A stretch of DNA of 64,000 bases from CAVZGO01 sp963774935 (GTDB lineage Bacteria; Chloroflexota; Anaerolineae; Anaerolineales; UBA4823). Under the pieces are notes generated by a model. That model worked only from the letters and a program-made list of their open reading frames with translations, did not search any database and had not been told where the DNA came from. The position numbers were made by a program, and so were the translations under genes. Shown in pieces: positions 35,821 through 44,272 of this stretch (within the stretch, counting starts at the first letter, position 1; each line of letters begins with the position of its first letter). The stretch lies in the NCBI GenBank assembly GCA_963774935.1, contig CAVZGO010000007.1, positions 186,001 to 250,000 on the forward strand, read 5' to 3'.

Positions 35821-36609
35821 TTATGGCATTGTCTGGACTGTGCCAGCAATGATGTCCTTGGTTAGCTGGTCAATCTCAGTCATGAGTTCAGCCGGAATCT
35901 TATCTTTCCAGGCCGAGCTGATGCCGAGACCTACACCACCGTTCTTCAGCGTGCCGAGGTAGTTCTCGCCAAAAAACTTGCCCTCGATCTCTGCACGGTA
36001 GGTGGCTTGCACAAAGGCATCCATGTTCTTTAAGACGCTGGACAGGATAAAGTCAGCCGAATCCGGATACTTGACTGCCCAATCAGTGTCGACACCGATC
36101 AGCAAACCAGTGCCGCGCTCCTTCAGGACTGCCAAGGTGCCTTCGCCCACCGGGCCAGCAACCGGCATGATGATATCGGCGCCTTCGTCCAACAGGCTCT
36201 CGCCCAGGCGGCGACCATCATCGGTGCTGTCAAAGTTGCCGGCGAACAGGCCGGTCTGCGTTTCCGGATCCCAGCCCAACACTTGCACAGTCGTGCCGTG
36301 CTTGTCGTTGTAGGCTTTCACGCCCATGGCGAAGCCATCCATGAAGGCGGTCACAGCGGGGAACTGAATGCCGCCGTAGGTGCCAACGATGCCAGTCTTG
36401 GTCATTCCCGCAGACAGGTAGCCATTCAGGAAGCCTGACTCGTTGACAGCATAGGCTGCTGCCGCGCACGTTCGGGATAACCGGGTCATAGGTCTGATCA
36501 ACAATGGCGAAATGCTGCGTAGGATTGGCTTCTGCCGCAGCCTTGGTGGCGTCTGCCAACAGGAAACCAACCGGAACGATGAGATTGCAGCCTTCCTGGA
36601 TGAAGGCAT
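35821..36609 (-). CDS. BMP-family binding protein, second repeat, 3' part (after frameshift)
   Basis: Downstream fragment of the duplicated binding protein. The real coding part begins near 36460 (AYAVNESGFLNGYLSAGMTKTG) and runs through GTYGGIQFPAVTAFMDGF, VLGWDPETQTGLFAGNFDS, LLDEGADIIMPVAGPVGEG and the C-terminal ISSAWKDKIPAELM to TMP. The first 45 or so codons of this frame (36609 to about 36470) are an artefact of the frame change. Alignment to the first repeat shows a one-base insertion in GCAGCAGC near 36455-36462. Confidence 0.8.
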   Translation of the reverse strand: MPSSRKAAISSFRLVSCWQTPPRLRQKPILRSISPLLIRPMTRLSRTCAAAAYAVNESGFLNGYLSAGMTKTGIVGTYGGIQFPAVTAFMDGFAMGVKAYNDKHGTTVQVLGWDPETQTGLFAGNFDSTDDGRRLGESLLDEGADIIMPVAGPVGEGTLAVLKERGTGLLIGVDTDWAVKYPDSADFILSSVLKNMDAFVQATYRAEIEGKFFGENYLGTLKNGGVGLGISSAWKDKIPAELMTEIDQLTKDIIAGTVQTMP

Positions 36610-37906
36610 TCAGGTTCTTCTCGTAATCGGTTTGCGCCTGGGATTCGAGATACTTGATCTCGCCGCCATACAGCGCTTGCGCATCCAGGAAGCCCTGCCA
36701 AGCGGTGGCGTTGAAGGACTTGTCATCGATACCGCCGGTATCAGTTACCTGGCAGCCTTTGAATCCTTCGGGCGCGGTAATCTTGGTCGGCGCTGAGGAC
36801 AGCTTACCGGAGATGATGTCGTTCTTCAGCTGGTCCAGCTCGGCTAACATCTCGGCCGGGATTTTGTCTGCCCAGGCTGAGCTGATGCCGATTCCCACGC
36901 CATCGTTCTCCAGCGTGCCCAGGTAGTTCTCACCCTGGAAAGTGCCATCCATGGCTTTCTGGATTGTATCCTTGACAAACACATCCATGTTCTTCAGAAC
37001 GCTGGACAGGATGAACTCAGCCGAATCGGGATACTTGACTGCCCAATCAGTGTCCACACCGATCAGCAAACCAGTGCCGCGCTCCTTCAGGACTGCCAGG
37101 GTGCCTTCGCCCACCGGCCCAGCCACTGGCATGATTACGTCCGCGCCTTCGTCCAGCAGGCTCTCGCCCAGGCGGCGGCCATCATCGGTGCTGTCAAAGT
37201 TGCCCGCGAACAAGCCGGTCTGGCTGGTCGGATCCCAGCCCAACACTTGCACATCCGTGCCCTTCACCTGGTTGTAATGCTGTACGCCAGCATAGAAGCC
37301 ATCCATGAAAGCGGTCACAGCGGGGAACTGAATGCCGCCGTAGGTGCCAACGATGCCAGTCTTGGACTCTGATGCAGCCAGGTAGCCATTCAGGAAACCA
37401 GACTGGTCGACGGCATAAGCGCTGCCGCGCACATTGGCGAGAGCAGGGTCATAGGTCTGGTCAACGATTGCAAACATTTGGTCCGGATTGGCTTCAGCCG
37501 CTGCCTTGGTGGCGTCTGCCAGCAAGAAACCGACTGGAATGATGATATCGCAGCCTTCTTGTACGAAGGCGTTGAGGTTCTTCTCATAATCGGTTTGAGC
37601 CTGCGATTCGAGGTATTTTCCATCGATGCCAAACTCGGCAACCGCATCCTGAACGCCCTTCCAGGCGGTGGCGTTGAAGGACTTGTCATCGATACCGCCA
37701 GTGTCCGTCACCTGGCAGGCCTTAAAAGTAACTTCAGGAGCTACTTCTTCGGTGGCAACCGGAGCCGCTGGCTCTTCGGTTGCCTCAACCACCGGAGCTG
37801 CTTCTTCAGTTACCTCTGCCGTCGGTGTCGCTGTCTGCCCGCAGGCTGCTAACAACATCGAAAAGACTAAAATTAAGGATAGAAAGGTAAAAATTTTCTT
37901 AGACAT
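36230..37906 (-). CDS. BMP-family nucleoside-binding lipoprotein with internal tandem duplication (5' part of frameshifted gene)
   Basis: Signal peptide with lipobox LLAAC, an Ala/Glu/Val-rich linker, then a full BMP/PnrA-type domain (about residues 62-375: ACQVTDTGGIDDKSFN, ESQAQTDYEKNLNAFV, GTYGGIQFPAVTAFMDGF, PVAGPVGEGTL). A second BMP domain follows directly, opening GCQVTDTGGIDDKSFN. The two are 321 codons apart and very similar at the DNA level. The frame breaks in repeat 2 after PVIPNVRGS, and the last 60 or so residues are out of frame. Restored, the protein would have about 695 residues (35821-37906). It heads the operon; AGGAGGAG precedes ATG 37906. Confidence 0.85.
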   Translation of the reverse strand: MSKKIFTFLSLILVFSMLLAACGQTATPTAEVTEEAAPVVEATEEPAAPVATEEVAPEVTFKACQVTDTGGIDDKSFNATAWKGVQDAVAEFGIDGKYLESQAQTDYEKNLNAFVQEGCDIIIPVGFLLADATKAAAEANPDQMFAIVDQTYDPALANVRGSAYAVDQSGFLNGYLAASESKTGIVGTYGGIQFPAVTAFMDGFYAGVQHYNQVKGTDVQVLGWDPTSQTGLFAGNFDSTDDGRRLGESLLDEGADVIMPVAGPVGEGTLAVLKERGTGLLIGVDTDWAVKYPDSAEFILSSVLKNMDVFVKDTIQKAMDGTFQGENYLGTLENDGVGIGISSAWADKIPAEMLAELDQLKNDIISGKLSSAPTKITAPEGFKGCQVTDTGGIDDKSFNATAWQGFLDAQALYGGEIKYLESQAQTDYEKNLNAFIQEGCNLIVPVGFLLADATKAAAEANPTQHFAIVDQTYDPVIPNVRGSSLCCQRVRLPEWLPVCGNDQDWHRWHLRRHSVPRCDRLHGWLRHGRESLQRQARHDCASVGLGSGNADRPVRRQL

Positions 37907-38099
37907 TTTGGGTTTCTCCTCCTGAGAGAGTAAATTGGGGTGAATATCAATCGAATTTAAGCGATTTGGTTTGGGACGTCTTTTGATAACGGTTCTCCTC
38001 CTTTCACATCTGTAACCGTGGTTAGGTTAGTTTAGCACGAAATTAATCAGCCTACAATATGTCAAATGGCACTTTTAAGACATTTATTTCCATTTTATG

Positions 38100-39167
38100 C
38101 TAGCGGCGTTCCCCACTGTTCGGATCCACACCGGTATCAATCAGACCGTCTGCCAGGTCCTGGCGCGTCTGTTCAGCCAGACGCTGACGACCCTGGCTGA
38201 GTAATTCTTCATTTACATTAGTAATCACAAGTGCTGAACTGACCGGTACAGTCTTGCTACCTTGCAACATCATATTCAGGGATTCGACAACACTTGCCTG
38301 CCAGTCTTCGCTAACTGTGGCGATCCAGCTCCCTTCCAGACCTGCTGGCGGCTCCGTTCCTCCAATCAGGTACAGGCCTGCCTGTGCCAGATAGTTCAAC
38401 AGCCAATCATCGCCAGCTCCGGGGTAGACGTATGCTGTCTGAACACCCTGGGCGATCAACGCATCAGCGGCTGCCTGTTGCTCAGCCTGACCTGCACCGG
38501 GAGGGATTTCAACCGCAATCGGATACTGAACATAAGGCGGATAGGCTGGACGGCACAGACCACAGAAGAACACCACCCCGTTTTGGAAGCCGTTCAGCGC
38601 AGCCTTTCCGTCCGTGCTGCCTGCCGGAGTGATTACACCTACACGCCAATCCACCGTCACCAGGGCTGCGATGTAGCCTGCCAGAAATCCCTGCTGATCC
38701 GCTCTACCTCCCATACTTTCCAGCACAGTCAGGTTTTCGCTGGCTGCCAATCCAGGAATGCCCACCGCCAAAAAGTCTGTCGCTGGAGCAGATGCAGCCA
38801 GCTCTGCCAGTCCTGGATCGGGCGGCAAAGCCACCACCGCGCGCACATCCGGAGTCAGCCCATCTTGATTAAGCGCCTCGACCTGCTCGAATGCCAGACC
38901 ATTTTGCTCTGCCACGCCAGACACCAGGTCCTGCAGCGCAGCAACCTTTTCAGCATCGGAGCCGGCAGGCGCAAACAGCACCAGACGCGCCTGGGGTGTA
39001 GGAGTCGGAACGCTGGTAGGTGTGGCAGCAACAGAAGCCACCGGTGATGTACCTGTCCCGGCTGGTGAGGGGCTGGCTGTTTGTCGATTCCCACAACCTG
39101 CGATGGCAAGTATGATAATTGCAACCATACCGGTTAGCAGGAGAATTATGAACCTTTTCATTTTCAC
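38100..39167 (-). CDS. BMP-like (type 1 periplasmic fold) lipoprotein
   Basis: A 355-residue lipoprotein: signal peptide with AIAGC, a Ser/Pro/Thr linker (to about residue 58), then a diverged BMP/PnrA-like fold. Supporting stretches: LVLFAPAGSDAEKVAALQDL, GGRADQQGFLAGYIAALVT (the family's GFLAGYLA helix), VGVITPAGSTDGKAALNGF followed by QNGV, and AYVYPGAGDDWLLNYLAQ. It lies upstream of the main BMP gene on the same strand, 193 bases away. It may be an alternative binding protein for the same transporter or a sensor; specificity is unknown. Confidence 0.65.
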   Translation of the reverse strand: MKMKRFIILLLTGMVAIIILAIAGCGNRQTASPSPAGTGTSPVASVAATPTSVPTPTPQARLVLFAPAGSDAEKVAALQDLVSGVAEQNGLAFEQVEALNQDGLTPDVRAVVALPPDPGLAELAASAPATDFLAVGIPGLAASENLTVLESMGGRADQQGFLAGYIAALVTVDWRVGVITPAGSTDGKAALNGFQNGVVFFCGLCRPAYPPYVQYPIAVEIPPGAGQAEQQAAADALIAQGVQTAYVYPGAGDDWLLNYLAQAGLYLIGGTEPPAGLEGSWIATVSEDWQASVVESLNMMLQGSKTVPVSSALVITNVNEELLSQGRQRLAEQTRQDLADGLIDTGVDPNSGERR

Positions 39168-39221
39168 GGAAGAAGCCTCCCAATAAAGTGGTCATATTTT
39201 ACTAGAGAAGGGGTTTTCTTG

Positions 39222-39227
39222 TATAAT
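39222..39227 (+). promoter_or_regulatory. -10 element for a leaderless HAD transcript
   Basis: TATAAT ends seven bases before the ATG at 39234, so transcription would begin at or next to the start codon. The -35 (TTTACT near 39198) is weak, and no SD is present. Confidence 0.5.
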
Positions 39228-39233
39228 TACCGC

Positions 39234-39704
39234 ATGATCGAATTGAATATCCCCGGACGTGGTATTTTACAATTAGAACACCTGGTAAGCGATGTCAATG
39301 GCACGCTGGCGATCGATGGTCAGCTGGTAGAGAACCTGCCCCGGTTGATTCGAGCGCTGCGCGACCGGCTCGAGATTCATCTGCTTACTGCTGACACGCA
39401 TGGGCGCCAGGTGCATATCGATCAGCAGCTCGGCATCGAAGCGGTGCGCATCCAACCCGGCAATGAGGCGGAACAGAAAGCGGCGTATGTTCGCCGCCTG
39501 GGCGCGGATCGAGTGGCTGCCATCGGTCAGGGCGCTAATGATGCTGCGATGTTAAAAGAGGCTGGGCTGGGGATTTGCATTCTTTCGGCTGAAGGAACTG
39601 CTGTTGAAGCACTGCTCGCCAGCGACCTGGTCGTGCCGGATATCTACGCAGCCCTGGAATTATTTGAAAAACCATTGCGAATTGTCGCTACTTTACGTAA
39701 ATGA
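39234..39704 (+). CDS. HAD-superfamily protein resembling the P-domain of P-type ATPases
   Basis: A soluble 156-residue HAD-like protein. Motif I reads DVNGTLA (first Asp present, second Asp replaced by Asn), motif II is LLTADT, and the metal-binding motif is GQGANDAAMLKEAGLGI. This combination matches stand-alone P-ATPase-like phosphatase domains. Whether it keeps catalysis is uncertain. Start ATG 39234 is preferred over ATG 39219, which overlaps the -10. Its stop overlaps the next ATG (ATGA), so the two genes are coupled. Confidence 0.65.
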   Translation: MIELNIPGRGILQLEHLVSDVNGTLAIDGQLVENLPRLIRALRDRLEIHLLTADTHGRQVHIDQQLGIEAVRIQPGNEAEQKAAYVRRLGADRVAAIGQGANDAAMLKEAGLGICILSAEGTAVEALLASDLVVPDIYAALELFEKPLRIVATLRK

Positions 39705-40921
39705 ACCTGACCCAAACCGAACAAACCCCCGACGATCCTGAACGCCTGCCCCCTGCACGCCGGCGTCGCGCCCGCCGCCTGCTGGCGCCGCTCAATGCTG
39801 ACGAACGTGCCGCCTTTCTGGATCACCTCGCCCACCGGGCTTCACCATCCTTCGATTTCTTCCTACTATCCCTCATCGCAGGCCTGGTTTTTAGCGTTGG
39901 CTTGCTGGTAGATTCACCGGCGGTATTGGTCCTGGGTGCAATCCTGGCGCCGCTCATGTCCCCAGCCGTGGGTATTGCCCTGGGTACGATCATCGGATCC
40001 TACCGCTACTTCTTGCGCAGCCTGTTTGGCATGTTGTTGGGCGGTGGATTGGTATTTCTAACCGGCTGGCTGGTTGGCATGGTTGCCAAAGCCTGGTACA
40101 TGCCTGAGGTCAATTTTGTCATGGCTCACCTGCATGCCCAGCTCTCCTGGCCCGATTTCATCGTTCTTGCGATCGCGGCAGTGCTCACCAGCGCTGCCAT
40201 GACCCATAGCGATGACATCCGGATTCCAATGGGCAGCAGCCTGCGCGGCGGGGTCATTCCCAGTGCCGCCCTGCCCAGCATGGCGCTGGCATACGAGCTT
40301 TTACTTCCCCTGGCGGCTGCTGGATTTGGCCTGGGCAGCGGCATCCCTGATCTATTCCCGGATGGCTTACTGGTGTTTGCACTGCATCTCACCTGGGCGG
40401 TTTTCCTGGGCGCCCTGACGCTGGCAATTATCGGCTTTCGCCCGCTGACCCTGTTTGGCTACACACTGAGCGGTGCGGTAACTCTGCTGGCAGCCATTCT
40501 TATGACGGGTATCATTGGCGCCAGCACCGTTTCAGTCACCAAAATGGCGTTGCCCACGCCTATCCCAAGCGCCACACCTACTGTCACTCTGACACCAACC
40601 TCTACATCAACGCCGGTGCCCCCAACAGCCACTCTTACACCAACCCTGACCCCCACGTTTACATTAACCCCTACTCCTACCCTGACCCCCACCCCCACGC
40701 CAGTCTACGCTATTGTCCAGGCTGGTGATGCCGGCGGCGCCTTCGTGCGCGATGCCCCGGCTGGAAATACCATCAGCCTGTTAAATAACGGCACACGCGT
40801 TCAGGTCCTGCCCGAACGCGTTGAAGCAGATGGCGAAATCTGGATTAATGTGATCACCCCAGATGGACAGCAGGGCTGGATTCTGGAATCCCTGCTCAAT
40901 TTTGGAAGCGCTTCCCCCTGA
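39701..40921 (+). CDS. DUF389 membrane protein with C-terminal Thr/Pro repeat linker and SH3b domain
   Basis: 406 residues. A basic N-terminus (RRRRARRLL) precedes about seven helices in the DUF389 pattern: SLIAGLVFSVGLLVDSPAVLVLG then AILAPLMSPAVGIALGTIIG, and HSDDIRIPMGSSLRGGVIPSA later. A 50-residue (T/P)-rich linker with TPTLTPT repeats (about 40560-40705) joins this to an extracytoplasmic SH3b-like domain: AIVQAGDAGGAFVRDAPAG, INVITPDGQQGWILESLLN. Bacterial SH3 domains usually bind cell-wall peptides. The function of DUF389 is unknown. Coupled by ATGA overlap to the HAD gene. Confidence 0.7.
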   Translation: MNLTQTEQTPDDPERLPPARRRRARRLLAPLNADERAAFLDHLAHRASPSFDFFLLSLIAGLVFSVGLLVDSPAVLVLGAILAPLMSPAVGIALGTIIGSYRYFLRSLFGMLLGGGLVFLTGWLVGMVAKAWYMPEVNFVMAHLHAQLSWPDFIVLAIAAVLTSAAMTHSDDIRIPMGSSLRGGVIPSAALPSMALAYELLLPLAAAGFGLGSGIPDLFPDGLLVFALHLTWAVFLGALTLAIIGFRPLTLFGYTLSGAVTLLAAILMTGIIGASTVSVTKMALPTPIPSATPTVTLTPTSTSTPVPPTATLTPTLTPTFTLTPTPTLTPTPTPVYAIVQAGDAGGAFVRDAPAGNTISLLNNGTRVQVLPERVEADGEIWINVITPDGQQGWILESLLNFGSASP

Positions 40922-40940
40922 CCTCGATCAATAACGACCG

Positions 40941-41351
40941 CTACTTAGAAGGTACCAGGTTATCCGGGAGAAACGCGTCAGGCAACAATTCGGACACCGT
41001 CGTATCCAGCGTTACCTGCCCTTCCAAATTAGCGATCAGCACGCGCATATGCAAGCCAAACTCAGCCATTACCTGGCGGCAAGCGCCACAAGGTGAGCCG
41101 CCATTGGCAGTCACCACTGCAATGGCAACAAATTCTCGCTCTCCCTCTGAGATGGCTCGGTGAATCGCAGCGCGCTCACCGCAAATTCCCAATGGGTAAG
41201 ACGCATTCTCTACATTCACACCAGTATAAATACGCCCCAACTCGGCCAGCAATGCTGCCCCAACCGGGTAATTTGAATATGGAGCATACGCCCATTGGCG
41301 GACCTCTTTAGCCAGCCGGATCAGTTCTTGCTGCATTTCATCCGTCAACAT
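40941..41351 (-). CDS. cdd: Cytidine deaminase
   Basis: Deaminates cytidine and deoxycytidine for pyrimidine salvage. Zinc site: CGERAA (Cys and catalytic Glu) with PCGACRQVMAEF (two Cys); N-terminal YAPYSNYPVGAALL and VNVENASYPLGICGERAA are typical of tetrameric CDA, 136 residues. ATG 41351 is preferred over 41366 because TGAGGAAAAAC precedes it. Its start overlaps the end of the CNNM/CorC gene by 14 bases. It lies near the nucleoside ABC operon, consistent with salvage. Confidence 0.95.
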   Translation of the reverse strand: MLTDEMQQELIRLAKEVRQWAYAPYSNYPVGAALLAELGRIYTGVNVENASYPLGICGERAAIHRAISEGEREFVAIAVVTANGGSPCGACRQVMAEFGLHMRVLIANLEGQVTLDTTVSELLPDAFLPDNLVPSK

Positions 41352-42621
41352 GTTTTTCCTCATCAACCTCTATTTCTATTGGTGCCCAACGGGCACGCAC
41401 TTTACGAATACGCCGGGCAGTGACCAGCTCTACAATCAATACCAGGTTGTCAGCGTAGACGGTTTCTCCCACCACCGGTACATGCCCAAGCCGGGAGTAG
41501 ATATACCCACCCAGTGTTTCCGCTTCTTCTTTTGAAAGGGTGCTGCCCATTACCTCGTTGAAGTCATCCAGGTCTACTCGCCCAAGAAATATATATTCAC
41601 CGTTTGACAATGCCTGATAGGGCATTTCTTCAGCGTGATCATACTCATCCATGATCTCGCCCAGGACTTCTTCGATAATGTCTTCCAATGTCACCAGACC
41701 CGCGACGCCGCCATATTCGTCTACCACAATCGCCATGTGGATGCGCTGGCTCTGCATTTCAGCCAAGAGCTTATCGACTTTCTTTGCCTCCGGAATAAAA
41801 TAAGCTGGTCGCAGCAGAGACTGCAGGGAGTCTAATTGGCTGCCTTCCCGCCAGACACGCAGTAAATCCTTGGCATACAGCAGACCCTTCATATTGTCTA
41901 CCGTCTCTTCGTACACCGGCACACGCGAGTGACCCGAGCTCAATAAGGCATCCGCTGCAAGCCCCAGCGGAGTGTTTACTTCAAGGGTGAGCATATCGAT
42001 GCGCGGCACCATGATTTCGCGCGCCAGGGTATCCCCTAAATCGATGATCGAATAGATCATTCTGCGCTCGCCCTGCTCAATCACACCCTCCTCTTGCCCA
42101 GCATCCACCAATGTCCTAAACTCACTTTCGGTGACTGAGCTGGTGTGCTCCACTTCGCCGCGTGGCTCGTGAGAAATAGCAAGCGACAGGCTGACCAGTG
42201 GCGAAAAAATCCACATGTAGAGTTTTAGCAGTGGTACAAACCGCATCAGACTTTTTTCCGCATCGTGCTCCGCACTCGACTGCACCCACCATTCAATAAT
42301 AAACAGCAACAGAGCGCTACCCAGCAAGGCGAGCACCGGGATATACCAGGCGGCGTCTGGCAGTTTCATCGAAATTACTGAGATCACCCACGCTGCTAAT
42401 CCGAAGCGCGTTAAAACCAGCACCAGGTTAACGCTGGCTTTGCCACGCGGCAGTCTGGAATGCAGCTCTAAAGCTCGATTGACGCGGGTTTCCTGGCCTT
42501 CTTTTATGGTTATCAGCCTGGCATAGCTGGACTCCATCAGGGCAGCCCGCGCTGCAATGCTGACTAGATCAAGCGCTACCAGGGCTGCAATGAGCAGCAG
42601 AAGTAAAACATCTTCAATCAT
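41338..42621 (-). CDS. CNNM/CorC (HlyC) family membrane protein
   Basis: 427 residues: N-terminal DUF21 membrane domain (about residues 1-150; ALVALDLVSIAARAALMESSYARL), a CBS pair (about 200-325; AREIMVPRIDMLTLEVNTPL, SGHSRVPVYEETVDNMKG, IAIVVDEYGG-like MAIVVDEYGGVAGLVTLEDI) and a C-terminal CorC_HlyC transporter-associated domain (GRVDLDDFNEVMGSTL). Such proteins are linked to Mg2+ or Co2+ efflux. The first eight bases overlap the end of glmU, and its 3' end overlaps cdd, so glmU, this gene and cdd form a compact operon. Confidence 0.88.
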   Translation of the reverse strand: MIEDVLLLLLIAALVALDLVSIAARAALMESSYARLITIKEGQETRVNRALELHSRLPRGKASVNLVLVLTRFGLAAWVISVISMKLPDAAWYIPVLALLGSALLLFIIEWWVQSSAEHDAEKSLMRFVPLLKLYMWIFSPLVSLSLAISHEPRGEVEHTSSVTESEFRTLVDAGQEEGVIEQGERRMIYSIIDLGDTLAREIMVPRIDMLTLEVNTPLGLAADALLSSGHSRVPVYEETVDNMKGLLYAKDLLRVWREGSQLDSLQSLLRPAYFIPEAKKVDKLLAEMQSQRIHMAIVVDEYGGVAGLVTLEDIIEEVLGEIMDEYDHAEEMPYQALSNGEYIFLGRVDLDDFNEVMGSTLSKEEAETLGGYIYSRLGHVPVVGETVYADNLVLIVELVTARRIRKVRARWAPIEIEVDEEKHVDG

Positions 42622-43966
42622 GTTCTCTCAGCTTACGGATCGCACGCGCAGGCATGCCGACAACCAGCGTGCCGGGAGCCACATCTTTTGTCACCACCGC
42701 ACCAGCTCCGGTTTGCGCATGATCGCCAACCTTCACCGGAGCTACGAGCATCGTATCACTGCCGATAAAAGCACCATCACCGATCTCCGTCGGGTTTTTT
42801 CGCACCCCGTCGTAATTGCACGTGACCGTTCCAGCACCGATATTGACGTCTGCACCAATCTTGGTATCACCTATATATGAAAAATGCCCCATTTTCGACC
42901 TGGGGCCGATGTAAGATTCCTTCACCTCACCAAAATTCCCCAGGTGCACCCCTTGCGCCAGGTGTGCGCCTTTGCGCAGATGCGAGTACGGCCCAATTTC
43001 CACTTCGTCTTCCAGCACTGCCCCCTCTAAAACAGAAGCAACGATCTTGCAGCCATCGCCAATCTGGCAGTCTCTCACGATAGCGTCCGGTCCAACGATG
43101 CAATCTTCGCCAATTCGGGTGACTCCATGCAGATATGTATTTGGCCAGATGATGGTATCCCGGCCGATTTGAACCCCTGGTTCGATATAAGTAGCTGACG
43201 GATCAACCATCGAGACGCCCTGTTCCATCCAGGCACGATTGATGCGCTGGCGCATGATTCCTTCAGCCTCTGCCAGGTGCACACGCGTGTTGATGCCGAT
43301 CGTCTCTTGGGCATCCTCTACAACAATCGCTTCGACCGCCAGCCCATCTCCAACCGCTAATCCGACCAGATCGGTTAAGTAATATTCACCCTTTGGAGAG
43401 AGCGGGATGCGCGGCAGTGCTTCCCACAGCCAGGTGGCATTAAAGCAATAGGCGCTTGCATTCAGCTCATGAATGGCTAACTGTTCTGGGGTAGCCTGCG
43501 CTTCTTCGACAATCGCCGCTACCCGGCCACCGGCGTCCCGTACGATGCGACCAAAACCGCGTGCATCTGGAGCGATTAATGTCAGCATGGTGATCGGACC
43601 GGGATTGACGGACTGTACTTCGAGCAGGCGCCGCAGCGTTTCTGTGCGCATCAGCGGCATATCAGCAGTGGTCACCAGAACCTGGTCTGCCCGCCCCTGC
43701 AGCAGCCCCTGTGCCTGCTGTACGGCATGCCCGGTGCCCAATTGAGGCTGTTGCAAAACCCATTCGACCTGCTCCCCAATCGATTGGCGGATCAGCTCTG
43801 CCCCATGCCCAATCACGACGACTGGTTTGCTGCCGGTCGCCTGCTGCAGGCTCTCTATGGCATACAGGATCATCGGCCGCCCCAGGATGGGGTGCAGGAC
43901 TTTCGGCAGCTTTGATTTCATGCGCGTGCCCTGACCCGCCGCTAACAACAACCCTGCAGTTTCCAT
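42614..43966 (-). CDS. glmU: Bifunctional GlmU: UDP-GlcNAc pyrophosphorylase / glucosamine-1-phosphate N-acetyltransferase
   Basis: Makes UDP-GlcNAc for the cell wall. N-terminal uridylyltransferase domain: LLLAAGQGTRMKSKLPKVLH, TADMPLM and the YYLTDLVGLA region. From about residue 250, a left-handed beta-helix of hexapeptide repeats (IEPGVQIGRDTIIWPNTYL, VGPDAIVRDCQIGDGCKI, IGAGTVTCNYDGVRKNPTEI) with the acetyltransferase site. 450 residues, normal. ATG 43966 follows AGGAG by six bases and is preferred to TTG 43972. Confidence 0.93.
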   Translation of the reverse strand: METAGLLLAAGQGTRMKSKLPKVLHPILGRPMILYAIESLQQATGSKPVVVIGHGAELIRQSIGEQVEWVLQQPQLGTGHAVQQAQGLLQGRADQVLVTTADMPLMRTETLRRLLEVQSVNPGPITMLTLIAPDARGFGRIVRDAGGRVAAIVEEAQATPEQLAIHELNASAYCFNATWLWEALPRIPLSPKGEYYLTDLVGLAVGDGLAVEAIVVEDAQETIGINTRVHLAEAEGIMRQRINRAWMEQGVSMVDPSATYIEPGVQIGRDTIIWPNTYLHGVTRIGEDCIVGPDAIVRDCQIGDGCKIVASVLEGAVLEDEVEIGPYSHLRKGAHLAQGVHLGNFGEVKESYIGPRSKMGHFSYIGDTKIGADVNIGAGTVTCNYDGVRKNPTEIGDGAFIGSDTMLVAPVKVGDHAQTGAGAVVTKDVAPGTLVVGMPARAIRKLREHD

Positions 43967-44102
43967 TCGCAACTCCTAATAAAAACGAGCCTTACACTGG
44001 CGTGATCGGCCATGCAACGCTCGAAGATGCATCGTCCAAGTCAACCCAACATAAAATCGCGGAAACTTTCAATCTTTGCAATTCTCGGACTGACAAATCA
44101 GG

Positions 44103-44173
44103 CTGGGGCGCTCGGATTCGAACCAAGATATACGGATCCAAAGTCCGCTGTGCTACCGTTGCACCACGCCCCA
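44103..44173 (-). tRNA. tRNA-Gln(TTG)
   Basis: Minus-strand cloverleaf: acceptor TGGGGCG/CGCCCCA, D-arm GTGC/GCAC, anticodon loop CTTTGGA (anticodon TTG, Gln), T-arm CTTGG TTCGAAT CCGAG, discriminator G. CCA is not encoded, unlike in tRNA-Asn. The 130-base gap to glmU shows nothing else I can support. Confidence 0.94.
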
Positions 44174-44209
44174 ATTTCGCTTGCTGCCGGAAGGGCGGCA
44201 GGCGAAATT
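44173..44209 (-). terminator. Imperfect hairpin between the fused permease and tRNA-Gln
   Basis: AATTTCGC...TGCTGCC (from 44173) pairs with GGCGGCA...GCGAAATT (to 44209) with two mismatches or wobbles. It lies after the permease stop and could end that transcript before the tRNA. Confidence 0.4.
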
Positions 44210-44272
44210 GTATCACAATTATTATCTTTATGGTTTTTAGGCGGCTGTCGCTGCACAAACCGTATAAAATAG

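Noticed and set aside
37907..38099. Possible purine or nucleoside riboswitch before the BMP gene
   Set aside because: No conserved aptamer blocks; only a weak promoter-like TTGACA at 38060-38065 and duplicated SD-like sequences.
40560..40705. Short-period repeat that could be taken for a CRISPR or satellite
   Set aside because: The period is short and codes the Thr/Pro linker of the DUF389-SH3b protein; there are no spacers.
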